DNA of 64,000 nt from an uncultured Pelagibacteraceae bacterium (GTDB taxonomy: Bacteria > Pseudomonadota > Alphaproteobacteria > Pelagibacterales > Pelagibacteraceae): NCBI GenBank assembly GCA_902624465.1, contig CACNXP010000003.1:1-64000 (forward strand), in the 5' to 3' direction. Both the position numbers and the translations under genes were made by a program. A model generated the notes under the pieces. The model ran no database searches. It saw only the letters and a program-made list of their open reading frames with translations, and was not told the origin of the DNA. Positions within the stretch are counted from its first letter, which is position 1; each line of letters starts with the position of its first letter. Positions 30,940-39,530 of the stretch are shown here, in pieces.

Positions 30940-32712
30940 ATGAAATATCCAAAAGAATATTTAGAGGAAATTAAAACAAGATTAAAAGTTTCAACAGTAG
31001 TCTCAAAATACGTCAGTTTAAAAAAAAGAGGTAAAGAATATGTTGGTCTCTCACCATTTAAAAATGAAAAAACTCCATCCTTTACAGTAAATGATGAAAA
31101 AGAATTTTACCACTGTTTTGCGACATCGGAACATGGAAATATTTTTGATTTTGTGATGAAAACTCAAAATTTTAAATTTGGTGAGGCAGTAAAGCACTTA
31201 GCAAATTTAGCTGGTATGCAACCCTACATTTTTTCAAAACAAGATGAAGAAAGAGAAAAAAAATGGAAAATATACTCATCTATTTTTTTGGAATATGTGG
31301 ACTTTTATCACAATCAACTTTTAAAAAATGAAAAATATTCTAAAGCAAGAGATTATCTGAAAAATAGATCACTTGACAAAGATCAAGTTAAAAAATTTAA
31401 GATTGGTTTTGTAGAAAAAAGTCCAAATTTATTTGGAGAATTAAAAAAAAATTATCAAATTGATGATCTGCTAGAAACAGGATTATTTTATTTAGATGAA
31501 AAAAAGAATATTTATGTTGAAAGATTTAGAGGAAGATTAATTTTTCCAATCAATAATATTTCGGGACAGCCAATTGCTTTGGGTGGAAGAATAATTGAAA
31601 AAAGTGATTTTCTTGCTAAATATGTTAATTCTCCAGAAACAATATTCTTCAAAAAAGGCTCTAATTTATACAATTTAGATTCAGTGAGAAAATTGTCTAA
31701 TAAGTTCGAAAATATTTTTTTAGTTGAGGGCTATATGGATGTGGTTGGTTTAAGTAAAAATGGAATAGAAAATGCTGTTGCTAATTTAGGTACTTCTTTA
31801 ACAGATAAACAAATATTAACTCTCAATCAGTTTTTTAATGATATTATTATTTGTTTTGATGGTGATGAAAGTGGCTATAAGGCAGCCTTAAGAGCTGCAG
31901 AAAATTTTATAAAAGATACGAAACCTGAAAAGCAAATATCATTTTTGTTTTTACCAGATAAAGAAGATCCAGATAGTTTTGTTAATAAAAATGGTAAAGA
32001 ATATTTTTTTGATTATTCAAAAGAAAACAAAATACCAATACATCAATTTATATTTAATCATTACAAAAAAAATACTCAAAATAATCCATCTTCACTTGCA
32101 ATTTTTGAAAAAAAATTAAGATCAATAGCCAACTCAATAAAAGATGATTATATAAAAAAATACGTTTTAGAATATTTCATAGAAAAAATTTCTGGATTAA
32201 CTCCATATACAAGTCAAAATCGAAAAAACTTTTATACAAAAAAAACCAGATCTTTAGAGAAGACCAAAAAGTACTTTAATGAAAGTCAATTATTGTCAGG
32301 CGTAGAATTAAAAGAATTTTCATTAATTTATCTGATTGTTAATAACTTGAATTTGATGCGAGATTACATTCATTTTCTTAAAGATATAAAATTATTTTCT
32401 GAGGTAAATAGACAAATTTTTGAAAAAATTGTATCCAAACTAAAATTAGAAAATGATTTGTCTATTGATAAGTTAGATATTGACACTCAATTAATTGATA
32501 AAATTACAAAATTTGCTCCAATCAAACATATTTTACAAAAGTCTAACAATGATCATGAAATTATTGAATTATTAGAGGACATAGCTCGTGATTTAAATAA
32601 TTATGACTTAGAATTTAGGATCCAGGAATTAGAATCGAAGTTTTCAAAAGATTTAAGTGAAGCAACATTTAATGAGCTAAAAGAGCTAAAAAAAAAGCAA
32701 AATATCAATTAA
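30940..32712 (+). CDS. dnaG: DNA primase
   Basis: DnaG makes RNA primers at the replication fork. The 590 residues contain the N-terminal zinc-binding-like domain (about 1-100), the TOPRIM catalytic domain with LVEGYMDVVGLSKNGIENAV and IICFDGDESGYKA, and a C-terminal DnaB-interacting helical domain. The zinc ribbon is degraded: the expected CPFH reads SPFK (residues 38-41) and the expected CxxC reads CFAT (59-62), leaving one of four ligands. I recall similar loss in other alphaproteobacteria. It is second in yqeY-dnaG-rpoD. Confidence 0.95.
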   Translation: MKYPKEYLEEIKTRLKVSTVVSKYVSLKKRGKEYVGLSPFKNEKTPSFTVNDEKEFYHCFATSEHGNIFDFVMKTQNFKFGEAVKHLANLAGMQPYIFSKQDEEREKKWKIYSSIFLEYVDFYHNQLLKNEKYSKARDYLKNRSLDKDQVKKFKIGFVEKSPNLFGELKKNYQIDDLLETGLFYLDEKKNIYVERFRGRLIFPINNISGQPIALGGRIIEKSDFLAKYVNSPETIFFKKGSNLYNLDSVRKLSNKFENIFLVEGYMDVVGLSKNGIENAVANLGTSLTDKQILTLNQFFNDIIICFDGDESGYKAALRAAENFIKDTKPEKQISFLFLPDKEDPDSFVNKNGKEYFFDYSKENKIPIHQFIFNHYKKNTQNNPSSLAIFEKKLRSIANSIKDDYIKKYVLEYFIEKISGLTPYTSQNRKNFYTKKTRSLEKTKKYFNESQLLSGVELKEFSLIYLIVNNLNLMRDYIHFLKDIKLFSEVNRQIFEKIVSKLKLENDLSIDKLDIDTQLIDKITKFAPIKHILQKSNNDHEIIELLEDIARDLNNYDLEFRIQELESKFSKDLSEATFNELKELKKKQNIN

Positions 32713-32740
32713 TCCATCCAAATTAATTATGGATTTTTTT
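32711..32740 (+). terminator. Candidate intrinsic terminator between dnaG and rpoD
   Basis: AATCCAT (32711-32717) and ATGGATT (32729-32735) form a 7-bp stem with an 11-base loop, and seven T residues run from 32734 to 32740. The 5' arm overlaps the dnaG stop codon. It could reduce read-through so that rpoD depends partly on its own promoter. Confidence 0.45.
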
Positions 32741-32778
32741 GAATAAGCTATTATATACACCTTTTCAAATATATAAGT

Positions 32779-34605
32779 GTGGAGAGAATAATTACAAAAT
32801 CATTTGCCCGATTAATGGGTCGTGGAACTCACAGGGGTTTTATTACCCATGAAGAGTTGAGCAAATCTCTTGGAAAAAGAAATCTTTCTGATCAAAATTT
32901 AGCCCAAGCTTTTATTCACATATTAGATGAAAAAATTTCTTTAGTCGAAAAAAAATCAGACTTCAAAGTTTTGAGAAAAAAAGAGGGTTCCTCAAAAGAT
33001 GAAGGAAAAACTATCGAGAAAAGCGATGACCCAATTCGAATGTATCTTCGAGAAATGGGAGGTGTTGAACTTTTATCTAGAGAAGGTGAAATTGCTATTG
33101 CTAAAAGAATTGAAGCTGGAAAAGATGTAATGTTAATTGCACTATCTCAAAGTCCAATTACTGCACAACAATTTTCCGAGTGGAATGAAAAACTTCAAAA
33201 AGATGAGATTTTGGTAAGAGAAATTATTGATATTGATACTAACTACATGGAGGATGAAACTACTGGCCCTAGTGCAAAACAAAAAAATTCAGGTGAAGCC
33301 GAGAGTGATGATAATTCAGGTGACGAAGGTGATGAGGACTTTAATCCAACATTAGCTGCAATGGAGACAGAGATAAAACCGAAAGTTTTAAAAACTGTTT
33401 ATAAATTAACTAAAGATTATAATAAATTAATCAAATACCAAAAAGAAAAATTAGACTGTATTCTTACCTCAAAAATATTTTCTCCTGCAAAAGAAAAAAG
33501 TTATGAAAAAATTGTAAAAGATATTCTAGAAGATATCAAATCTCTCCAATTATCCCCATCAGTTTTAGAAGGATTAGTTCAAAAGCATTATATAGAAAAT
33601 AAAAAAATAATTTCATTAGAGGGAAACCTTATGCGGTTAGCTATAGATCATAAAATTCCAAGAAATGAATTTTTGAAATTTTACGTAGGAAATGAAATTA
33701 ACCCAAATCTTAAAAAATTTTTAGATACTAATTTAATATGGAAACAATTTTTTTCTAAAAATAAAGACAAGTTTAAAGATATTCGTGAAAGATTAATTGA
33801 ATTTAGTCATAAAATAGGAATGTCTGTAACAGATTTCAAAAAACTTGTAAGTAGAGTTCAAAAGGGTGAAAAAGAGTCAAGAATAGCAAAAAAGGAGATG
33901 GTAGAAGCTAACTTAAGATTAGTTATCTCGATTGCCAAAAAATATACCAATAGAGGGTTGCAGTTTTTGGACTTAATTCAAGAAGGAAATATCGGACTGA
34001 TGAAAGCAGTAGATAAATTTGAATATAGAAGAGGTTATAAGTTTTCCACATATGCCACATGGTGGATCAGACAAGCAATTACAAGATCAATAGCTGACCA
34101 AGCTAGAACAATAAGAATTCCTGTTCATATGATTGAAACAATTAATAAAATTGTTAGAACTCAAAGACTAATTTTAAGTGAATTTGGTAGAGAGGCAACT
34201 CCGGAGGAATTGGCAAAAAAACTAAGGATGCCATTAGATAAAGTTAGAAAAGTTTTAAAGATTTCTAAAGAGCCAGTATCTTTAGAAAAACCCGTCGGCG
34301 ATGAGGAAGATAGCAGTTTAGGAGATTTTATAGAGGACACAAAAGCTTTAGCTCCTCTTGAACAAGCAATAAAATCAAATTTAGGAGAAGCTACTACTAA
34401 AATATTATCAACCCTGACACCAAGAGAGGAAAGAGTTTTAAGAATGAGATTTGGAGTTGGTATGAATACTGATCATACATTAGAGGAAGTTGGTTTACAG
34501 TTTTCCGTAACTCGAGAAAGAATTCGTCAGATAGAAGCAAAAGCGCTAAGAAAATTAAAACATCCTAGTAGATCAAAACAATTAAAAAGTTTCTTAGAAA
34601 GTTAA
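32779..34605 (+). CDS. rpoD: RNA polymerase primary sigma factor (sigma-70)
   Basis: This is the housekeeping sigma factor. It starts at a GTG. The 608 residues contain region 1.1 (about 1-60), region 1.2 ([21 protein letters not shown]), an acidic non-conserved insert (about 165-200), region 2 with the core-binding and -10 recognition helices ([40 protein letters not shown]), region 3, and region 4 with the -35 helix-turn-helix ([20 protein letters not shown]). The 66-base gap after dnaG contains a candidate terminator. Two tRNA genes follow. Confidence 0.97.
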   Translation: MERIITKSFARLMGRGTHRGFITHEELSKSLGKRNLSDQNLAQAFIHILDEKISLVEKKSDFKVLRKKEGSSKDEGKTIEKSDDPIRMYLREMGGVELLSREGEIAIAKRIEAGKDVMLIALSQSPITAQQFSEWNEKLQKDEILVREIIDIDTNYMEDETTGPSAKQKNSGEAESDDNSGDEGDEDFNPTLAAMETEIKPKVLKTVYKLTKDYNKLIKYQKEKLDCILTSKIFSPAKEKSYEKIVKDILEDIKSLQLSPSVLEGLVQKHYIENKKIISLEGNLMRLAIDHKIPRNEFLKFYVGNEINPNLKKFLDTNLIWKQFFSKNKDKFKDIRERLIEFSHKIGMSVTDFKKLVSRVQKGEKESRIAKKEMVEANLRLVISIAKKYTNRGLQFLDLIQEGNIGLMKAVDKFEYRRGYKFSTYATWWIRQAITRSIADQARTIRIPVHMIETINKIVRTQRLILSEFGREATPEELAKKLRMPLDKVRKVLKISKEPVSLEKPVGDEEDSSLGDFIEDTKALAPLEQAIKSNLGEATTKILSTLTPREERVLRMRFGVGMNTDHTLEEVGLQFSVTRERIRQIEAKALRKLKHPSRSKQLKSFLES

Positions 34606-34615
34606 GATTTATTTT

Positions 34616-34690
34616 GGGCCGTTAGCTCAATAGTAGAGTACTGCATTGACATTGCAGGGGTAGTTGGAGCGTAACCAACACGGCCCACCA
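34616..34690 (+). tRNA. tRNA-Val (GAC), atypical elbow
   Basis: A full cloverleaf folds: a 7-bp acceptor stem (GGGCCGT with ACGGCCC), a D stem GCTC/GAGT, an anticodon stem CTGCA/TGCAG with loop TTGACAT (anticodon GAC), a T stem GTTGG/CCAAC, discriminator A and encoded CCA. The T loop reads AGCGTAA instead of the usual TTCRANY, and the D loop AATAGTA lacks the normal GG pair. The stems are perfect apart from one G-T pair, so a functional tRNA is still likely. It begins 11 bases after the rpoD stop. Confidence 0.85.
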
Positions 34691-34745
34691 TTATGGGATT
34701 TGTTTATTGATTAAAATTATAAAACAAAGTAGAAAAGACTTTTTT

Positions 34746-34822
34746 GGGCCTGTAGCTCAGTTGGTTAGAGCAGTACACTCATAATGTATTGGTCCCAGGT
34801 TCGAGTCCTGGCGGGCCCACCA
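34746..34822 (+). tRNA. tRNA with CAT anticodon (Ile2 with lysidine, or elongator Met)
   Basis: The cloverleaf has a 7-bp acceptor stem (GGGCCTG with CGGGCCC, one G-T pair), D loop AGTTGGTTA with the usual GG, anticodon loop CTCATAA (anticodon CAT), a normal T arm (CCAGG, loop TTCGAGT, CCTGG) and encoded CCA. The paired G1-C72 excludes an initiator tRNA. The CTCATAAT and TTGGTC context resembles tRNA-Ile2, whose C34 is changed to lysidine, but elongator Met cannot be excluded. Confidence 0.93.
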
Positions 34823-34831
34823 AAATATTTA

Positions 34832-35422
34832 TTAATTTTTTGAAAATTCCTCTAATGTTTTAAATAATGCATTTATATCATTATCGTTTGAGTTCAAAAT
34901 AGATGCAAACTCTTCTTTTTGAGTTCTAGCTAAACTTAAACCCTCAATAATTAAATCTCTAATCAAGGGATTTTCTGGATTTTTAGTGTAAACTCTCCAA
35001 TCAATTTTGACCTCAGGTCTTTCAGAAGTACCTTTTAAAAGACTATTTACAATCGTATAATTTTCACTAAGAACGTCTTTTGATAAAACATCGATTTCTG
35101 GATTTGTATACTCAGATAACCTACTAGAGAAGCTTTTAAGAAAATACTCTCTGAATAATTTTGAATATCTTTTTTTTTGTTCACTATCTAGGTTTTTTCT
35201 TAGAGATCCAAGTGTATAGAAACCGATACCTCTAATATCAACTGTCTCCTCAGCAACTATTTTAAGTTTGTCAATCTTTTCATTCTTTGACAAATTTTCA
35301 GAAAGTATTTTTGATGCTCTGTTGACAGTTGATTGCACAAATATATCAGCCTCAATTGAGAAGGAGCTGCTTAATGTTAAAAAGTAAAAAAAAATTACTA
35401 AAATAATTTTTTTTTTGTTCAT
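34832..35422 (-). CDS. mlaC: MlaC-like periplasmic phospholipid-binding protein
   Basis: MlaC carries phospholipids between the outer-membrane MlaA complex and the inner-membrane MlaFEDB transporter. The 196 residues start with a Sec signal peptide (about 1-22). The body has the family pattern RGIGFYTLGSLRKNLDSEQ and YSKLFREYFLKSFSSRLSEY, then VKIDWRVYTKNPENPLIRDL. It follows mlaA on the same strand with an 11-base gap. The inner-membrane components are not in this window. Confidence 0.87.
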   Translation of the reverse strand: MNKKKIILVIFFYFLTLSSSFSIEADIFVQSTVNRASKILSENLSKNEKIDKLKIVAEETVDIRGIGFYTLGSLRKNLDSEQKKRYSKLFREYFLKSFSSRLSEYTNPEIDVLSKDVLSENYTIVNSLLKGTSERPEVKIDWRVYTKNPENPLIRDLIIEGLSLARTQKEEFASILNSNDNDINALFKTLEEFSKN

Positions 35423-35433
35423 AACTTAAATCT

Positions 35434-36219
35434 TTATTGGCTTATCTCTTCCCAATCACTATCATCTTGTGTATTTACTATTTTTCTTGAGTTGAGAATT
35501 TTTTGTTGTCGATCTTGTAAGTATAAACTTTTAACTGAAGCATAAAAGTCTAGTGAATTGTTCTCTAAGTTTTCAATTGAGTCATAATTTTTTGCTCTAA
35601 AATCAACTCCAGATGCACCTCTTGAATAATAAAAATCTGAATTTTTAAAATATTTAGTGTCTTTATTAACCGTTACATTGTACCAAGGATCACCACCTAA
35701 GTAATTAAATGTTGAAGCGATTGTATCTCTAACTGTGCTGGGACCTAAAACTGGTAGAACAATATAGCATCCTGGACCAACTCCTGCTTTTGCTAGAGAT
35801 TGGCCATAGTCTTCTTTTTCATAATTTGTCAGTCCTAGATATTGTGCTACATCAAAAATTCCCAAAATACCTAATGTTGTATTTATAATAAATCTTCCAG
35901 TATTAATTCCAGCTTGTTTGAAATCTCCTTGCAAAACATTGTTTGGTATTGTCAACAAATGGGAAATATTTTCTAAAGAATTACTTACTCCAGTTTTAGC
36001 TGGTGAAGGTAGTTTTCTGTATATTGATGCAACAGGTTTGAAAATCACTCCATCTAAAGTTTGATTAAATGCAAAAGTCACTCTATTAATCTTTTCAAAG
36101 CAATCCTTTACTTCTGTAGGTTCATTTTTTTTTAATATTAAATCTCCATCAGATCCAGCGTTGACATTTAGAGTTAACGCAAAGGTTGTAAAAATAATAA
36201 TTAAGAATTTTTTTATCAT
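35434..36219 (-). CDS. mlaA: MlaA (VacJ)-family protein without a lipobox
   Basis: MlaA removes phospholipids from the outer leaflet of the outer membrane. The 261 residues have a signal peptide (about 1-21, ending NVNAGS) and family blocks DCFEKINRVTFAFNQTLDG, GRFIINTTLGILGIFDVA, EDYGQSLAKAGVGPGCYIVLPVLGPS and NYLGGDPW. Classical MlaA is a lipoprotein; here no cysteine follows the signal, so it is probably a soluble or integral form. It is upstream of mlaC and diverges from the amidase gene. Confidence 0.87.
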   Translation of the reverse strand: MIKKFLIIIFTTFALTLNVNAGSDGDLILKKNEPTEVKDCFEKINRVTFAFNQTLDGVIFKPVASIYRKLPSPAKTGVSNSLENISHLLTIPNNVLQGDFKQAGINTGRFIINTTLGILGIFDVAQYLGLTNYEKEDYGQSLAKAGVGPGCYIVLPVLGPSTVRDTIASTFNYLGGDPWYNVTVNKDTKYFKNSDFYYSRGASGVDFRAKNYDSIENLENNSLDFYASVKSLYLQDRQQKILNSRKIVNTQDDSDWEEISQ

Positions 36220-36276
36220 GTTAATTTTATATTATATTGGACCATAAAGTAAAATAAGTATTAATTAAATATAAAA

Positions 36277-37017
36277 ATGTATCAAAAAATAGGCTTAAAA
36301 ATGGCCACAAGTTATTCCCCAAATTTTAATTTACCCAAAAGAGTAAAAAACAGAATTAAATTTATTATAATTCATTACACAGGTATGAAAAAAGAATCTG
36401 CAGCTATTAAAAGACTGCAAGACCCAAAATCAAAAGTTAGTTCACATTATTTGATAAAAAATAATGGTGGAATAATAAATTTAGTTCCTGATCTTTATGA
36501 GGCTTGGCACGCAGGTGTTTCAAGCTGGAAGCATTACACATCATTAAATAAAAATTCAATTGGAATTGAACTTACTAATCCTGGCCACCAGTATGGTTAT
36601 AGAAATTTTTCATCTAAACAAATTTTATCACTTAAAAAATTACTTTATTTTCTAATAAAAAAATATAGGATTAAAAAAAATTGTGTTCTTGGTCATTCCG
36701 ATATATCACCGAGCCGTAAAAAAGATCCTGGTGAAAAATTTCCTTGGGAAATATTAGCGAAAAAAAAATTAGTTTTTTGGCACAATTTAAATCAAAAAAA
36801 AATTAAAAATTTAAGACATGAAAATCTTTTAACAAATATTGAGGAAAAGATTTTCTTAAAAAATCTCCATAAAATTGGATATAATGATGTTAAGGGTTTC
36901 AAATTTCGAAAAAATATGAAGCACCTTACACTAGCTTTCCAAAGACGATTTAGACAAAGTCTTGTTAATGGTAAGATTGATAAAGAGTGTCTATTAATTA
37001 GTAAAAACCTTCTTTAA
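36277..37017 (+). CDS. N-acetylmuramoyl-L-alanine amidase, AmpD-like
   Basis: This enzyme cleaves the bond between muramic acid and the stem peptide. The 246 residues contain an amidase_2 domain (about 10-165) with zinc-site histidines in FIIIHYTGM and CVLGHSDISPSRKKDPG, and a peptidoglycan-binding-like C-terminal region (LTLAFQRRFRQSLVNGKID). Two in-frame starts are possible (36277 and 36301). No signal peptide is seen, so a cytoplasmic role in recycling muropeptides, as for AmpD, is more likely. RNase P RNA follows. Confidence 0.88.
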   Translation: MYQKIGLKMATSYSPNFNLPKRVKNRIKFIIIHYTGMKKESAAIKRLQDPKSKVSSHYLIKNNGGIINLVPDLYEAWHAGVSSWKHYTSLNKNSIGIELTNPGHQYGYRNFSSKQILSLKKLLYFLIKKYRIKKNCVLGHSDISPSRKKDPGEKFPWEILAKKKLVFWHNLNQKKIKNLRHENLLTNIEEKIFLKNLHKIGYNDVKGFKFRKNMKHLTLAFQRRFRQSLVNGKIDKECLLISKNLL

Positions 37018-37064
37018 CAATAAAAATTTAGCTTGAAATAACAAATTTTAGTAATAAGTTGAAA

Positions 37065-37425
37065 GTGCCAGATGAACGACTTATCGCTTTAAAATTTTAA
37101 AGAGGAAAGTCCGGACTCTACAAAGATGCAGTGCCAGGTAATACCTGGCAGGGGCGACCCTAGGGATAGTGCCACAGAAAATATACCGCCTTAACAAGGC
37201 AAGGGTGAAAAGGTGTGGTAAGAGCACACCGGTTCTATTGGTAACAATGAACGCTGGAAAACCCCACTGAGAGCAAGACTAAGTAGAGATGACATTGTTG
37301 AAAAACTAAAAGCTATCTTTGGCTCGTCATCAGGGTTAGTTGCTTGAGCTTAAGAGAGATCTTGAGCCTAGACAAATGGTAAGTTTAAACGACAGAACCC
37401 GGCTTATAGTTCATCTGGCTTTTTA
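37065..37425 (+). ncRNA. rnpB: RNase P RNA component
   Basis: This is the catalytic RNA that matures tRNA 5' ends. The P4-forming core GAGGAAAGTCCGGACTC is at 37102-37118. The outer helix P1 is an 11-bp perfect pair of GCCAGATGAAC (37067-37077) with GTTCATCTGGC (37409-37419). The strand partner of P4 is in the ACAGAACCCGGCTTAT segment (37392-37407). The T run after P1 probably serves as the terminator. Exact ends are estimates. It lies between the amidase gene and mraZ. Confidence 0.95.
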
Positions 37426-37509
37426 ATCGAAAATAAATATTACCTAAATGTTCACGTTTTGATTCACTATCATCCTCAATTAACCTACTTCAATTATAAA
37501 TAGTATTTG
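37426..37509 (+). other. Non-coding spacer between rnpB and the mraZ promoter
   Basis: These 84 bases hold no open frame or RNA-like structure that I can support. They separate the end of RNase P RNA from the candidate mraZ promoter. Confidence 0.6.
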
Positions 37510-37538
37510 TTGACTCATTTCAAAAAAACCCATAATAT
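37510..37538 (+). promoter_or_regulatory. Candidate sigma-70 promoter of the division cluster
   Basis: A TTGACT hexamer at 37510-37515 is followed after 17 bases by TAATAT at 37533-37538. Both are near consensus for the primary sigma factor. The predicted transcript start near 37545 would give a leader of about 37 bases before mraZ. The MraZ-type repeats overlap the -10 box, which fits repression. Confidence 0.55.
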
Positions 37539-37552
37539 CCCATAAATTCCCA
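37528..37552 (-). promoter_or_regulatory. Putative MraZ operator: three TGGGN repeats with a 10-bp period
   Basis: On the plus strand the pentamers ACCCA (37528), TCCCA (37538) and TCCCA (37548) recur exactly every 10 bases; read on the minus strand this is TGGGA-N5-TGGGA-N5-TGGGT. It matches the TGGGN repeats with 5-base spacers known as the E. coli MraZ target. The array covers the -10 region of the promoter just upstream of mraZ, as expected for autorepression. Confidence 0.75.
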
Positions 37553-37581
37553 AATAAGGGATTTATAGGACTTTATGGTTT

Positions 37582-38037
37582 ATGTTTTTATCGACCTACG
37601 AAAACAAATTGGACAAAAAAGGAAGGGTGTCAGTGCCTGCAAGTTATAGATCATATTTGTCTAATTTAGGTTATAATGGTGTAATCTGTTATCCATCATT
37701 TAATAATCAATCAATAGAGGCATGGCCTCAAGACAGAATAGAAAAAATTTCAAATTCTATAGACTCTTTAAATCCTTTTGAGGAAAAAAGAGATTTTTTT
37801 GCAACATCAATTTTATCAGAAAGCACAAATTTACAATTTGATAGCGAAGGAAGAATTTCAATTACTTCAAAATTATTAAAACATGCTAAAATCAAAAATA
37901 GCATGGTCTTTGTTGGTCAGGGTAAAACATTCCAAATATGGGAACCAACAATATTTGAAAAATTTAAGGTCAATGCAAGAAAAAAAGCTAATTTAAATCG
38001 AGCCAGCCTTAAATGGGAGCATCAACTAAATAAATAA
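37582..38037 (+). CDS. mraZ: Transcriptional regulator MraZ
   Basis: MraZ is the AbrB-fold regulator at the head of the dcw cluster and represses it by binding upstream repeats. The 151 residues start with [19 protein letters not shown], the typical first SpoVT-AbrB repeat, and the second repeat reads [19 protein letters not shown]. It overlaps nothing; ftsZ begins 14 bases downstream. The operator array in front of it supports autoregulation. Confidence 0.93.
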   Translation: MFLSTYENKLDKKGRVSVPASYRSYLSNLGYNGVICYPSFNNQSIEAWPQDRIEKISNSIDSLNPFEEKRDFFATSILSESTNLQFDSEGRISITSKLLKHAKIKNSMVFVGQGKTFQIWEPTIFEKFKVNARKKANLNRASLKWEHQLNK

Positions 38038-38051
38038 CGGGGGATAATATA
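38038..38051 (+). promoter_or_regulatory. Strong ribosome-binding site for ftsZ
   Basis: A purine-rich run with five consecutive G residues begins at 38039, about 8 bases before the ftsZ ATG. It stands out in this AT-rich window, where most starts have weak or no Shine-Dalgarno sequence, and would favour high FtsZ synthesis. Confidence 0.5.
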
Positions 38052-39512
38052 ATGACAATTAATTTTAAGGTACCAGAAATAAAAGAACTTCAACCAAGGC
38101 TTTTAGTCATGGGAATAGGCGGAGCAGGTGGAAATGCCATAAATGAAATGATTGATAACGGAATGCAAGGTGTTGAATTTATAGCGGTAAATACTGACGC
38201 TCAAGATTTAAAACATAGCAAAGCAAAATCTAAAATTCAAATTGGTTTAAATTTGACTAAAGGTTTAGGAGCTGGAGCAAAACTTGATATTGGTCAAGCT
38301 GCTGCTGATGAGTCTCTAAATGATATAGTGAATATTCTACAAGGTGCGAATATGGTTTTCATAGCTGCTGGTATGGGAGGCGGAACAGGTACGGGTGCTG
38401 CACATGTTATTGCAAGAGCTGCAAAGGAATTGAATATTTTAACAGTTGGAGTAGTTACATTACCATTCTTATATGAAGGTCCTTCAAGAATGAGAAGAGC
38501 TCAACAAGGTTTAGAAGAACTAAGAAGACATGTTGATACGATTATAGTTATTCCAAATCAAAATTTATTTAAGATTGCTAATGAGCAAACTACATTTGAA
38601 GAGTCGTTTAATCTTTCAAATAACGTATTAATGCATGGTGTCCAGAGTATTACTGATTTAATGGTAAGACCTGGATTGATCAATCTTGATTTTGCTGACG
38701 TGGAATCCGTTATGGCTTCAATGGGTAAAGCTATGATGGGCACTGGTGAAGCTGAAGGAGAAGGTAGATCAATGAAAGCAGCCGAGATGGCTATTAGTAA
38801 TCCATTAATTGATGATTATACTTTAAAAGGAGCAAAAGGATTATTAGTCAATATTACTGGAGGTAAAGATCTTAAATTATTTGAAGTTGATGAAGCAGTC
38901 AATAAGGTTAGAGCAGAAGTAGATCCTGAAGCTGAATTAATTATTGGCGCTATCACAGATCCAGAACTTGACGGAAAAATGAGAGTTTCAATTGTAGCCA
39001 CATCTTTAGATGGTCAACAACCAGAAACAAAATCAGTTATTAACATGGTACATCGTATTCAAAATCGAAATCCTGGCTATTCTGATTTTGGCACAACTTT
39101 AGGTACAACCTCCTTTAATTTCCAGAATACTAATTCCAACCCAATTTCTGATGGTGCAACTGCACTTAAACTTGAAAATGAGATAGTATCAGAAGGTGTT
39201 CATAGTCAGTCAGTTGATGAAGTAAACAATCAGTATCATGAAGAATTGTTAAAAAATCAAGAAGCTGAAAATATTGTTGAAAACATCTCAGAGGACAATG
39301 ATACTTCTTTTTCACAAGAAGCATTAAGTTCGTCTAATACTGAAGAATCTTCAAATGATTTAAAGGAATTTGGTGTGGATACAGATGAACCAGATCTATT
39401 TAATACAGAAAATCAAGCTTCAACATCTGAAGATTTGCTTGGATCATCAGATGAAGATCAAGAAGAGGATGATTTAGAAATACCTGCATTTTTACGAAGA
39501 CAAAAAAATTAA
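38052..39512 (+). CDS. ftsZ: Cell division protein FtsZ, displaced to follow mraZ
   Basis: FtsZ is the tubulin-like GTPase forming the division ring. The 486 residues contain [16 protein letters not shown], the tubulin signature [17 protein letters not shown], and the T7 segment [19 protein letters not shown] long acidic linker (about 330-470) precedes the C-terminal peptide [14 protein letters not shown], the conserved docking site for FtsA and other partners. In most proteobacteria ftsZ lies after ftsA; here it is between mraZ and rsmH. A strong ribosome-binding site precedes it. Confidence 0.97.
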   Translation: MTINFKVPEIKELQPRLLVMGIGGAGGNAINEMIDNGMQGVEFIAVNTDAQDLKHSKAKSKIQIGLNLTKGLGAGAKLDIGQAAADESLNDIVNILQGANMVFIAAGMGGGTGTGAAHVIARAAKELNILTVGVVTLPFLYEGPSRMRRAQQGLEELRRHVDTIIVIPNQNLFKIANEQTTFEESFNLSNNVLMHGVQSITDLMVRPGLINLDFADVESVMASMGKAMMGTGEAEGEGRSMKAAEMAISNPLIDDYTLKGAKGLLVNITGGKDLKLFEVDEAVNKVRAEVDPEAELIIGAITDPELDGKMRVSIVATSLDGQQPETKSVINMVHRIQNRNPGYSDFGTTLGTTSFNFQNTNSNPISDGATALKLENEIVSEGVHSQSVDEVNNQYHEELLKNQEAENIVENISEDNDTSFSQEALSSSNTEESSNDLKEFGVDTDEPDLFNTENQASTSEDLLGSSDEDQEEDDLEIPAFLRRQKN

Positions 39513-39530
39513 TGGTCTTCGAAAAAATAA

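Noticed and set aside
34616-34690. tRNA-Val(GAC) as a pseudogene
   Set aside because: All four stems, discriminator and CCA are intact; only the loops differ, so I keep it as a tRNA with a note.
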